Assembly: GCF_004028635.1 (NCBI RefSeq)
Contig: NZ_RQJW01000007.1
Coordinates: forward strand, 434,001-498,000
Reading direction: 5' to 3'
DNA length: 64,000 nt
Origin: Streptomyces cyaneus
GTDB taxonomy: Bacteria; Actinomycetota; Actinomycetes; Streptomycetales; Streptomycetaceae
Shown piece after piece: positions 6,745 to 14,097 of this stretch (position 1 is the first letter of the stretch; each line of letters begins with the position of its first letter). The notes beneath the pieces were generated by a model. That model made no database searches and was not told the origin of the DNA. It saw only the letters and a list, made by a program, of their open reading frames with translations. Position numbers and translations under genes: made by a program.

Positions 6745-7439
6745 CGGGCCACCTCGTCGTCCGTCCTCGTCCGCAGGCGTTCCGCCGCTGTCAGGAGTTC
6801 CGGCAGCGGGGCCGCGAGGGCCGCGTCCATGCGGCCCGTCGTGCTGCTCAGGCCGGGGGTCGGCGGGACCACCGCGACGTTCGGGCGTTCCTCCAGCGCG
6901 GCCCGGTGGCGTCGGTACGCCGCCGACCGCAGCGCGCCCGGCGGGAGGGACGGGGCCAGGACCACGGGGGCCGAGGTGCACTGCAGGGCCAGCATCACCG
7001 GGGTGTCGGCGAGGCCAAGGGCCAGGCGGGCCAGGAAGTTCAGGCTCGCCGGGTGTACGACCACGGCCTCGGCCCACTCGGCGAGTTCGACGTGCGGGGC
7101 GCTGTGGACGGGGCCGTCCGGCCAGGCGTCGAGCAGGGCCTCGCGGCCCGCCAGCGGGGCCAGCGCGCCGCGGCTGACGAAGCGTTCCGCGCTGCGCGTG
7201 ATCAGCGGCCGTACCTCGACGTCCGGGTAGCCCTGCCGCAGCCAGTTCAGCCAGAACGGCATGTGCGCGGCGCTCAGCGCGCCCGTGCCCACGTACAGCA
7301 GGCGGCGCGCACCGAAGGCGGGGAGCCCGGCGGCGGTCGGATCACCCACCGGCTCCCCCACCGGCTCACCCACAGGTTCAGCCACCGGTTCGCCTACCGG
7401 TTCACTCCCCGGCTCAGTTGCCGGTTCATTCACCTTCAC
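6741..7439 (-). CDS. LanD-type flavoprotein cysteine decarboxylase
   Basis: A 232-residue HFCD-family flavoprotein (EpiD, CypD, LxmD type). Key features are LLYVGTGALSA (FMN-binding N-terminal loop), HVELAEWAEAVVVHPASLNF with the catalytic His and the PASxN motif, and LALQCTSAPVV near the substrate clamp. It should oxidatively decarboxylate the C-terminal Cys of both precursors to an ene-thiol, which then closes an AviCys or AviMeCys ring. It starts with GTG 7439 overlapping the LanJ stop (GTGA). The first ~35 residues are an unusual E-P-V-G/E-P-V-A tetrapeptide repeat absent from typical family members. Coupled to LanX by GTGA. Confidence 0.88.
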   Translation of the reverse strand: MKVNEPATEPGSEPVGEPVAEPVGEPVGEPVGDPTAAGLPAFGARRLLYVGTGALSAAHMPFWLNWLRQGYPDVEVRPLITRSAERFVSRGALAPLAGREALLDAWPDGPVHSAPHVELAEWAEAVVVHPASLNFLARLALGLADTPVMLALQCTSAPVVLAPSLPPGALRSAAYRRHRAALEERPNVAVVPPTPGLSSTTGRMDAALAAPLPELLTAAERLRTRTDDEVAR

Positions 7440-8425
7440 TCACCGCCGTCCTCCGCGTGCAGGATGTCGCGCAGGTCCCGCAGCGCCGCCGCCTCGCCCT
7501 CGGTGAAGTACACGCCGGAGAGGTTGAGGATCACCTCGTCCACCCCGCTCTCACGGAACTTCCGCAGCCCCGCGGCGACTTCGTCCGGCGAGCCGGTGAC
7601 GTACACGCCGGAGTCGATCAGCGCGTCCACACCCTTGCGCGGGGTCTTCGGGTCGGCCTCGATACCGGCCTTGCGCAGCATGTCGGTGTAGTGGCCGGTG
7701 CTCAGGTGGACCCCGGCCGCGGCGTGCGCGCAGCGGCGCAGGTTGCGGGCCGGGCGGGTGACGGCGGCGTGGACCACGGCCGCCACGCGCGGCGTCTTGC
7801 GGCCCTCCTGGGCGGCGCCCTCCTCCAGCGCGGGACGCAGCTGCTCGGCCACGTACCAGTGCGGCGTCAGCCAGGTGATCGCCACATCGGCGACCCGGCC
7901 CGCGGTGCGGGCCATGCCGGTGCGGAGCACGCCGAGGCCGACCTCGACCGGCGGCGCGGGCATGGGGATCAGGCTGGAGGTGACGGCGTAGTGCTCGCCC
8001 CGGTGGTCGACCATCTCGCCGTCCAGCAGGCGCCGGACCAGCGAGGCGTACTCGTGGACGGCCCGCAGCGGCTTGTCGTAGGGGTCCTTGAGGAACGCCT
8101 TCTGGAACTCCGGTGCGCCTGGCCCGTATCCGGCGACATAGGTCGCGCCGGACAGGGCGCTGAGGCTGCGCGCCTCGACCGCCGCCTCGTACGGGTGCAT
8201 CAGCGGGGTCAGCGCGACGCTGGACCCGAGCGGCAGCCCGGGCACATGCGCGGCGAGCGCCGCCATGGCCAGGTGGGACTCGATGCGCAGGGACTGGCCG
8301 ATCCACAGGCGCCGCGCCCGCTGCTTCCTGGCGAAGCGGCCGAAGTCGACGATCGAGGCGAGGGTGTCCGGCTGCGAGGGGAAGATCAGGGACGTGGCGC
8401 GGGTGTCGTCCGCGGTGCGGGTCAT
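7436..8425 (-). CDS. luciferase-like (F420/FMN) oxidoreductase, LanJ-type dehydroamino acid reductase
   Basis: A 329-residue luciferase-like monooxygenase-family TIM barrel of the F420-dependent reductase branch. It shows the expected IWIG-like start (LWIGQSLRIESHLAMAALAA), the conserved ALTPLMHPYEAAVEARSLSAL, and the C-terminal YVTGSPDEVAAGLRKFRESG of F420 enzymes. In lexapeptide-type clusters the homologous LxmJ reduces dehydroalanine in the peptide to D-alanine; the same role is inferred here. ATG 8425 overlaps the permease stop by one base (TGATG), and it ends in GTGA with the decarboxylase, so it is firmly embedded in the operon. Confidence 0.85.
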   Translation of the reverse strand: MTRTADDTRATSLIFPSQPDTLASIVDFGRFARKQRARRLWIGQSLRIESHLAMAALAAHVPGLPLGSSVALTPLMHPYEAAVEARSLSALSGATYVAGYGPGAPEFQKAFLKDPYDKPLRAVHEYASLVRRLLDGEMVDHRGEHYAVTSSLIPMPAPPVEVGLGVLRTGMARTAGRVADVAITWLTPHWYVAEQLRPALEEGAAQEGRKTPRVAAVVHAAVTRPARNLRRCAHAAAGVHLSTGHYTDMLRKAGIEADPKTPRKGVDALIDSGVYVTGSPDEVAAGLRKFRESGVDEVILNLSGVYFTEGEAAALRDLRDILHAEDGGE

Positions 8426-9258
8426 CAGGCTTCGGCCTTCTTCAGACGGCTGCCGGACTCACGACGGGTCATCCGCCGCAGCAGCCGTGGTGCCAACAGG
8501 AATCCGACGACGGCCCAGGCGCCGACGATCATCAGGATCTCGGCGTGCTGCCAGCTCTGCCCGGTCTCCGCGGCCAGCGCCGAGTCCGGGAGCAGGGCGG
8601 AGCGCACGCCCTGGGCGATCCACTTCACCGGGAAGACCTCCACGACGGCGCGGGCGCCGTCCGGCAGCGTGGTCACCGGGAAGAACAGGCCGGAGCAGCC
8701 CATCAGGAAGAAGATGGGGATCATCGTGAACCCCAGGGCCTCGCGCGGGTTGGGCAGCAGCGCCCCGATCGCGGCCCCCAGCGGGACCACCGCGACCAGG
8801 CCGAGCAGCAGCACCCAGGTCAGGGTGAGCCAGTGCGCGGCGTCCCGGGGCAGGTCCGTGCCGGCGAACAGGGCGCCGGCCAGCAGGGTCAGCAGCGCGC
8901 CGCCGAGCGCGGTGACCAGCACCACCACGGTCTTGCCGACCAGGTACGAGGTGATGCCGCCGGGCACGGTCTTCAGCCGCAGCAGCGTGCCGTCCTCGCG
9001 CTCGGTGGCCAGCACCTGAGGGAGCGTCATCAGGCCGGTCTGCACGAGCATGGTGGTGATGCCGCCCGCCATCAGCAGATGCGACATCGGTACGTCGCTG
9101 CCCGCGATGTCCTTCTCGATCGCGAGGCTCAGGACGACGAACATCAGCGGCGTGCTCAGCAGGGAGAAGGCCTCGCGCGGGGTGCGCAGCGTCTGCGCCA
9201 GTTCCAGCCCGCCGCGGCTCAGCCCGACCGTGAACGCCTTGGTCAGTCCTCGGGACAT
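8425..9258 (-). CDS. ABC-2 type transporter permease
   Basis: A 277-residue integral membrane protein of the ABC-2/DrrB kind with about six hydrophobic segments (for example LLSTPLMFVVLSLAIE, LLLGLVAVVPLGAAIGALL, IPIFFLMGCSGLFFPVTTLP, IVGAWAVVGFLLA). Gly-Cys-Ser-Gly before the fifth segment is common in this family. It starts 1-2 nt after the ATPase stop and runs by one-base overlap into LanJ. With the preceding ATPase it forms a two-gene transporter, separate from the fused exporter at the left edge. Self-immunity or product export are the likely roles. Confidence 0.88.
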   Translation of the reverse strand: MSRGLTKAFTVGLSRGGLELAQTLRTPREAFSLLSTPLMFVVLSLAIEKDIAGSDVPMSHLLMAGGITTMLVQTGLMTLPQVLATEREDGTLLRLKTVPGGITSYLVGKTVVVLVTALGGALLTLLAGALFAGTDLPRDAAHWLTLTWVLLLGLVAVVPLGAAIGALLPNPREALGFTMIPIFFLMGCSGLFFPVTTLPDGARAVVEVFPVKWIAQGVRSALLPDSALAAETGQSWQHAEILMIVGAWAVVGFLLAPRLLRRMTRRESGSRLKKAEA

Positions 9259-9259
9259 G

Positions 9260-10075
9260 TCAGGCCGCCTCCCCCGCGCGGATCATGCGTACGTAGATGT
9301 CCTCCAGCGTGGGCCGGTGGACCTGGAGTCCGGGAATCGGTCCCTGGAACTTCTCGTGCAGCTCCCACACCAGCCGGGAGGGGTCGTCGGTGAGCTGGGT
9401 CTGCCGCTCCCCGTCCTGGTCCCAGACCACCCGTGCCTCGGCCAGCGCCCGGTCGGCGAGTTCGGCGGGGGTGCCGTTTGCGTGGATGCGGCCGTCGACG
9501 AGGACGGCGATCCGGTCGGCGAGCCGCTCCGCCTCGTGCAGGTCGTGCGTGGTGAGCACCATCGTCATGCCGCCGTCGCGCAACCGCTCCACCATCTCGT
9601 GGAACTCTCGGCGGGCGACCGGGTCGAACCCGGTGGTCGGCTCGTCCAGGAACAGCAGCTCGGGGTTGCCGACGATGCCGAGCGCTACGTCGAGCTTGCG
9701 GCGCTGGCCGCCCGAGAGCTTCTGGCAGACCTGGCCCGCGTGTTCGGCGAGTCCCAACTCCCGCAGCAGCTCGGCCGGGTCGCGGGGGGCGGGGTAGTAC
9801 GAGGCGAAGTGCTCCAGCAGTTCACCGACCCGCCAGCGCTGATGGTCGCGCCAGGACTGCAGGACAATACCCACGCGGGCACGCCAATCCTCGTCAACAC
9901 CGTCCGGGTCCTCCCCCAGGATGCTCACGTCTCCGCCGGTGCGCCGGCGGAAGCCTTCCATGATCTCGATCGTGGTGGTCTTGCCCGCACCGTTCGGCCC
10001 CAGCAGGGCCAGGACCTCGCCGCGCCGGACGGTGAGGTCGACGCCCTTCAGGACCTCTTTCTCCCCGTACCGCAT
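9260..10075 (-). CDS. ABC transporter ATP-binding protein (start unresolved)
   Basis: A DrrA/CcmA-type ATPase with Walker A GPNGAGKTTT, Q-loop VLQSWRDH, signature LSGGQRRKLDVAL, Walker B LLFLDEPTTGFDP and H-loop TTHDLHEA. From ATG 10075 it would be 271 aa and begin at MRYGEKEVLKG, missing the usual first strand. The same frame reads ASPAISIENLT immediately upstream, exactly the missing strand, but offers no ATG, GTG or TTG before a stop. Either an ATT at 10129 (7 nt after AGGA) is used, or one base is missing in the C-run at 10108-10111. With one more G the gene would start at GTG 10116, overlapping the previous stop (GTGA) as its neighbours do. It partners with the permease that follows. Confidence 0.88.
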   Translation of the reverse strand: MRYGEKEVLKGVDLTVRRGEVLALLGPNGAGKTTTIEIMEGFRRRTGGDVSILGEDPDGVDEDWRARVGIVLQSWRDHQRWRVGELLEHFASYYPAPRDPAELLRELGLAEHAGQVCQKLSGGQRRKLDVALGIVGNPELLFLDEPTTGFDPVARREFHEMVERLRDGGMTMVLTTHDLHEAERLADRIAVLVDGRIHANGTPAELADRALAEARVVWDQDGERQTQLTDDPSRLVWELHEKFQGPIPGLQVHRPTLEDIYVRMIRAGEAA

Positions 10076-10112
10076 GGTGAGGTTCTCGATGGATATCGCC
10101 GGGCTCGCCCCG

Positions 10113-10244
10113 TCACCGGACTTCGGAATCGTTCTTTCCTTCCACTGCGTTGTGCTGACTCAGCCATCGGGTGTAGGTGCGTCGGGGGATTTCCAGAATC
10201 AGGCAGAACCTCGAGATGGAAATCCCCAATTCCCGTCTGATCAC
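10113..10244 (-). pseudogene. remnant of an IS3-family orfB N-terminus
   Basis: A 43-codon reading frame beginning at GTG 10244, which overlaps the orfA-like stop. It reads RRELGISISRFCLILEIPRR then TYTRWLSQ, the helix-turn-helix that opens IS3-family orfB transposases; the preceding bases in this frame read LPPGPFTDLE, so the original protein continued from orfA through a -1 frame change. The DDE catalytic domain is missing entirely. Base composition is noticeably lower in GC than its neighbours. Its stop precedes the ABC ATPase gene. It may be a pure relic, or a short coupled peptide that keeps translation moving along the operon. Confidence 0.6.
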
Positions 10245-10561
10245 CTCGAGGTCCGTGAAGGGACCCGGCGGTAGTCCCCGATCTTCCGCCAGGCCATGAG
10301 CTCGACGTACGCCTCGCCGAGGGCGACCTTGAGCCGGCGCACCTCGTCGGTGAGGTGCTCCTGGTGGGCGGTGGGCCGTACGGCGGGCGGGCCCGCGAGC
10401 CCGGTGCTGCCGCCCTCGATGAACTGCTTGCGCCAGTTCGCGATGGACTGCTCGGAGACCTGCGCCTGGCGGGCCGCCTCGGCCACGGTCTTCTCCTTGG
10501 CCAGGACCGACAGCACGATGCGGACCTTGTCCTGCAACGGCAGCGCTGGAGGTCTGGGCAT
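10241..10561 (-). CDS. IS3-type orfA-like helix-turn-helix protein
   Basis: A 106-residue protein of the transposase-8/IS3 orfA kind: HTH with TVAEAARQAQVSEQSIANWR at about residues 25-44, then a Leu-rich helix (LTDEVRRLKVALGEAYVELM). It sits between LanY (3 nt gap upstream) and the ABC ATPase, with the orfB remnant attached. No terminal inverted repeats were found near it and the catalytic domain is gone, so it is not an active element. The intact orfA may have been retained as a regulator within the operon, or be a passenger. Start ATG 10561. Confidence 0.7.
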   Translation of the reverse strand: MPRPPALPLQDKVRIVLSVLAKEKTVAEAARQAQVSEQSIANWRKQFIEGGSTGLAGPPAVRPTAHQEHLTDEVRRLKVALGEAYVELMAWRKIGDYRRVPSRTSR

Positions 10562-10564
10562 GGG

Positions 10565-11563
10565 TCATACACCTCCGTGTTCGGAATACGGGGTGAAGGC
10601 ACTGAGTTCGGGCGAGTCGATGTTGCGGGCGGGGCACAGCGGGTCGATGTTCGCGGCCGTCAGCGCCTCGGCGACGGAGGCCGTACGGTCCCGCCCGTCG
10701 GGCGCCTCGGCATGGGCGACCAGTCCCTCGGCGACCGCCAGCGCCCGGTGCTCCCCGAAGCTCATCCCGGTCCGGCCGGGCCGGTCGTCGGCGGGCTCCC
10801 ACGCGGCACCGACGCCCGCGCCGAGCCGGTGCGTGAACGGCGAGGTCCGCATCCCGACCCCGGCGAGCCCGCGGGTGGCGGCCACCACCGCGCCGGCCGC
10901 GTGCCAGGTGCCGGGCGCCAGATAGACGACCAGGGCGTCGTGGCGCGGGTACAGCAGCGGCGACGAGCTGACCTTCGCCCGGTAGGGCACGCCCTCCTGC
11001 TCCAGCCGCCCGAGTACCGCGGCCCACACGGCGGGCGCGTGGTCGACGCCCTCGATGTGGACGTAGACCCGCAGCAGCGGGCGGCCCGACGGACGGCCCC
11101 GTGAGCCGTCGGCGAGGAAGAACCCGGGCGACAGGGCGGGCCGTACGGCGCCGAGCCGTACGACGACCTCGTCGCCGCGCTCCCGCTCGTCGCCGGTGAG
11201 GCGGGCGGACGCCGGTACGGCGACCCGTACCCCGTCGACGAGGAGCACGAGCAGCTCGCCGTCGGGGCTCTCGCCGACCTTGCGGGCCACGACCGTGGTG
11301 GTCTCGTGCGGGGTGGCGGCGGCGAGCAGCTCCTCCAGCCGCCCGTCGCGCAGGGTGCGCGGCCGCGGGCCGTCGTGCTCCGGGCGGCCGGAGTGGATCT
11401 GCTCGTAGAGCAGCATGGCCAGGCCGCTCGCCAGGTCGCGGGGTTCGGTCACCTCTACGGTCCGGTCGCCGACCCGGGCCTCGCTCAGGTCCGCGGCGAT
11501 GTGCACGTCGTCCAGCACGCTCGCCAGGTGAGCGCCGATCAGCTGTGTCGCGGTCGCCGTCAT
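10565..11563 (-). CDS. HopA1-fold protein, LanY component of class V lanthipeptide synthetase
   Basis: A 332-residue protein. Its C-terminal two thirds match the HopA1 effector-like family: RVYVHIEGVDHAPAVWAAVL, PYRAKVSSSPLLYPRHDALV, YLAP and TSPFTHRLGAGVGAAWEP. HopA1-like proteins are hallmarks of class V lanthipeptide clusters (LxmY in lexapeptide), where LanY removes phosphate from phospho-Ser/Thr to give dehydroamino acids. The N-terminal ~100 residues are helical and less conserved. ATG 11563 overlaps the LanK stop (ATGA), so the two synthetase components are translationally coupled. Confidence in the family is high; catalysis is by analogy. Confidence 0.85.
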   Translation of the reverse strand: MTATATQLIGAHLASVLDDVHIAADLSEARVGDRTVEVTEPRDLASGLAMLLYEQIHSGRPEHDGPRPRTLRDGRLEELLAAATPHETTTVVARKVGESPDGELLVLLVDGVRVAVPASARLTGDERERGDEVVVRLGAVRPALSPGFFLADGSRGRPSGRPLLRVYVHIEGVDHAPAVWAAVLGRLEQEGVPYRAKVSSSPLLYPRHDALVVYLAPGTWHAAGAVVAATRGLAGVGMRTSPFTHRLGAGVGAAWEPADDRPGRTGMSFGEHRALAVAEGLVAHAEAPDGRDRTASVAEALTAANIDPLCPARNIDSPELSAFTPYSEHGGV

Positions 11564-12693
11564 GCCTGTTCCCCCAGTCCCATCGCCGTGACGAACCGCT
11601 CCGGGTCCGCCAGCGCGGTCCTTCCGATGCCCATCGCCGCCCGGGTCAGCGCGAGCAGCCGGGTGTTCTTCGCCGCCGACGCCAGCGCCCGGTCGATCAG
11701 ATGCCAGCCCGCGACCGCGGTGGCCCGTGCGGCCAGGCCCTCGTCGACGTCGTCGCGTACGGCGCGGTAGCCGGCCCAGAACGCCTCGATGCGCGGGCGC
11801 AGTTCGGCCAGGTTGCGGGAGCCGCGGGCCACGATGTCCTCGTGGGTCGGCTCGGCGCGGATGCCGTCTCGCGCGGCCTGGTCAGCCGAGTCGTCCGTGA
11901 CCACGCCGGTGATCCCGATGACCGCCTGGTAGAGCCACTCACCGGCGAAGGCGCCCACGTCACGCGCGGGGTCGGCCAGCCGGAACTCCTCACCGTCCGT
12001 CAGGTACAGGCCGCCGTCCGCGTCCCGCAGGAACTGGTCGAGACGCAGATCGCAGTGGGTCGGGCGGTGTTCGACGTGCCGCTCGCGCTCGCGCAGCTCC
12101 CGCAGCGCGCCGACGAGCACCTCGTCCTGCTGGACGATGCCCCACAGATTCACCTCGGCGAACGTGAGGGACATGAACATGGGCAGCGGCAGCGCCTCGT
12201 TCATGGACAGGTCGGGCAGGACGGGCGGCGCGTCGTCCAGGGCGGGCTCGACATCGCCGTACGGGGCACCGTGCAGGAGCCCGATCAACCGCCCGGCGCG
12301 GTGCGCGAGTTCGTCGTCGAAGTCCTTGTCGGCGGCCAGCTCGGCGCCGGTCGACACCCCGGTCAGCAGCTCGTGCGCCATCAGGTGGTGCGGCGTGTGG
12401 TGCCCGAGCAGCCGGGGCGTGCGCAGCTCGGGCGCCTGGGCACGGCGGATCACCGCGTCCAGGGCGACCGAGCGGCGGATGCGGCGCGCGGCCTCCTCGG
12501 GGCTCGCCACCACCCGCTTGACGAACACCCCGACGCCGCTGGAGGTGGTGCCCACCCAGTTGTCGTTGCGCCCGAGGTAGGCGGTCACCTCGCTGTCGGT
12601 CAGCTTCCCCAGGCCCAACGAGTCCAGGAACTCGTTCACCTGCGGTGCCTGGTCCAGCGAGACCGGCTGGTAACTCCTGCGGTCCGAACTCAA
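11560..12693 (-). CDS. LanK, kinase-like component of class V lanthipeptide synthetase
   Basis: A 377-residue aminoglycoside-phosphotransferase-like kinase. It shows YLGRNDNWVGTTSSGVGVFV followed by KR (nucleotide-binding strands and Lys), a catalytic-loop-like PTHCDLRLDQFL (HxDLxxxx-Q) and a metal-loop-like TDGEEFRLADPARDVG. In class V systems the LanK kinase phosphorylates Ser/Thr of the precursor before LanY elimination. The start is a TTG at 12693 with a G-rich stretch close upstream; no ATG or GTG lies nearby in frame. It is the first gene of the long biosynthetic operon, so the promoter should lie in 12694-13036. It ends by ATGA overlap into LanY. Confidence 0.8.
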   Translation of the reverse strand: MSSDRRSYQPVSLDQAPQVNEFLDSLGLGKLTDSEVTAYLGRNDNWVGTTSSGVGVFVKRVVASPEEAARRIRRSVALDAVIRRAQAPELRTPRLLGHHTPHHLMAHELLTGVSTGAELAADKDFDDELAHRAGRLIGLLHGAPYGDVEPALDDAPPVLPDLSMNEALPLPMFMSLTFAEVNLWGIVQQDEVLVGALRELRERERHVEHRPTHCDLRLDQFLRDADGGLYLTDGEEFRLADPARDVGAFAGEWLYQAVIGITGVVTDDSADQAARDGIRAEPTHEDIVARGSRNLAELRPRIEAFWAGYRAVRDDVDEGLAARATAVAGWHLIDRALASAAKNTRLLALTRAAMGIGRTALADPERFVTAMGLGEQA

Positions 12694-13036
12694 CTTCCCC
12701 CCGTTCGCAGTGCGTCCTACGGCGACGACGGCCGGACGGCCTGGCGGTCACACCAGGCGGTCCGGCGGCGTCGGCAGCGTCGATCCTGCCGCGCTCGGAC
12801 AGCCGTTCACATCCGCTGGCCGGTGGTTTCGGACCCCGCCGTTCGGGGGTGCGCGAGCCTCCGTCCAGGGGGCGAAATCCCTTGTTCAGCCAGGCGGAAC
12901 CCGCCATTCGAGGGAAGCTCAGATCGACCTCAAACTTTGCACAGGCATTTGACGGGTTCCGCTTCTCGCCAGCAGGATCAAGGGTCATGGAGCCGGGCTG
13001 ACCTTCGGTTCACAAGCATCAACGGGGAGACAGACC
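12694..13036. promoter_or_regulatory. divergent intergenic region between LanK and the LuxR-type regulator
   Basis: A 343-nt gap from which the biosynthetic operon (minus) and a LuxR-type regulator (plus) are transcribed. On the plus strand TTGACG (12949-12954) is followed after 18 nt by CAGGAT (12973-12978), a good Streptomyces-type promoter about 50 nt before the regulator's start. The right third is less GC-rich than the left. No coding potential was recognised and no clear minus-strand promoter was identified. Confidence 0.45.
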
Positions 13037-13798
13037 ATGATCCGCTTGATCATTGTCGGTGATGACGTACTGTTCCGTGCCGGTCTGCAAAGGATCCTGG
13101 AGGACGCCCACGACATAAGGGTCCCGGCCGACTGCGACTACGCCGACGCAGTGGAGACCACCACCGCCCACGACCCCGACGTCGTACTGCTCAGTGACGA
13201 GCGACGCAGGAAGGACACGCTCTCCCTCCTGACGGCCCTGCGGGCCCAGTCCGCGCCCCCCGAGGTCGCGGTCCTCACCTCGGCCGCCGACGAACGCTTC
13301 GTCGTCGACTCCCTGCTGGCCGGCGCGACCGGCTTCCTGCTCCGTGACACCGTCCCGCACGACCTGGTCAACGCCGTCCGGCTGCTGGCCTCCGGCAGCA
13401 GCGCGCTCGCCCCGTCGGCCTCCCGCTCGGTGGTCGGCCACCTCCAGGCCCGGCCGCAGAAGGAGGCCCCCTCCCGCGCGGCGGACCTGTCCGACCGGGA
13501 GCTCGATGTGCTGTCCCTGCTGGCGGAGGGGCTGACCAACGCCGAGATCGGGCGCGCCCTGCTGCTCAGCCCCGCCACCGTCAAGGACCACCTCAGCGCC
13601 ATCTACACCAAGCTCGGCACGACCAACCGGGTCCAGACCGCGGTCCTCGCACACCGGATGGGCGCCGATCGTGATTCCCGTGCGCGCACCTCTGGCGAAT
13701 CCCATAAGCGCACTTCGCGCGATTCCCGTAAGCGCACATCCCGATCCGTGTCGGCTCAGTCCAGGTCGGTGGGCGCGGAGTTGCGCATTCCCGCCTGA
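13037..13798 (+). CDS. atypical NarL/LuxR-type response regulator
   Basis: A 253-residue protein: receiver-like domain at residues 1-120, LuxR-type HTH at about 150-215 (LSDRELDVLSLLAEGLTNAE, then ATVKDHLSAIYTKLG). The receiver is unusual: in place of the phospho-acceptor in the usual VVLMDxRMP it reads VVLLSDERRRK, with Ser at the aligned Asp position. Activity may therefore be phosphorylation-independent or ligand-controlled. The C-terminal 35 residues come from three imperfect ~24-nt repeats (SHKRTSR and DSRKRTS units) giving a basic tail. The start ATG 13037 has GGGGAGA upstream. It lies divergent from the LanK operon and is a candidate pathway regulator. Its 3' end overlaps the convergent gene by 43 nt. 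Confidence 0.82.
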   Translation: MIRLIIVGDDVLFRAGLQRILEDAHDIRVPADCDYADAVETTTAHDPDVVLLSDERRRKDTLSLLTALRAQSAPPEVAVLTSAADERFVVDSLLAGATGFLLRDTVPHDLVNAVRLLASGSSALAPSASRSVVGHLQARPQKEAPSRAADLSDRELDVLSLLAEGLTNAEIGRALLLSPATVKDHLSAIYTKLGTTNRVQTAVLAHRMGADRDSRARTSGESHKRTSRDSRKRTSRSVSAQSRSVGAELRIPA

Positions 13799-14097
13799 CT
13801 GGCGGAGGTGGCGAGGTCCTGCAGCGCCGCCAGATGGCGACTCAGGGCCTCGCGTCCGGCGGGCGTGAGAGCGAGCCAAGTTCGCGGACGTTTGCCGATG
13901 TAACCTTTGCGCGCCTGTACATATCCGGCCACTTCCAGCGCGGAGGTGATCCGGCTGACACTGGCGTCGGACACCTGGCAGTAGTCCCGCACGGCCCCGA
14001 ACTCGGCCTCGGCGCAACCCGACAGAAACGCCATCAGCGCCAGCCGGGTGGGGTGGTGGATCACCTCGTCGAGCTCCGGCAGACCTCTGTCGCTCAT
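13756..14097 (-). CDS. winged-helix transcriptional regulator (ArsR/MarR-like, DUF-type)
   Basis: A 113-residue single-domain regulator: LDEVIHHPTRLALMAFLSGC, YCQVSDASVSRITSALEVAG (recognition helix), YVQARKGYIGKRPRTWLALT (wing). This is the winged-helix DNA-binding family often paired with a membrane protein in actinomycetes. ATG 14097 overlaps the upstream membrane protein stop (ATGA). It probably represses its own operon through the 13-bp inverted repeat at 14623-14653. The 3' end overlaps the convergent LuxR gene. Confidence 0.85.
   Translation of the reverse strand: MSDRGLPELDEVIHHPTRLALMAFLSGCAEAEFGAVRDYCQVSDASVSRITSALEVAGYVQARKGYIGKRPRTWLALTPAGREALSRHLAALQDLATSASQAGMRNSAPTDLD

Noticed and set aside
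10113..10561. Active IS3 insertion sequence
   Set aside because: orfB lacks the DDE catalytic domain and no terminal inverted repeats or target-site duplication were found.
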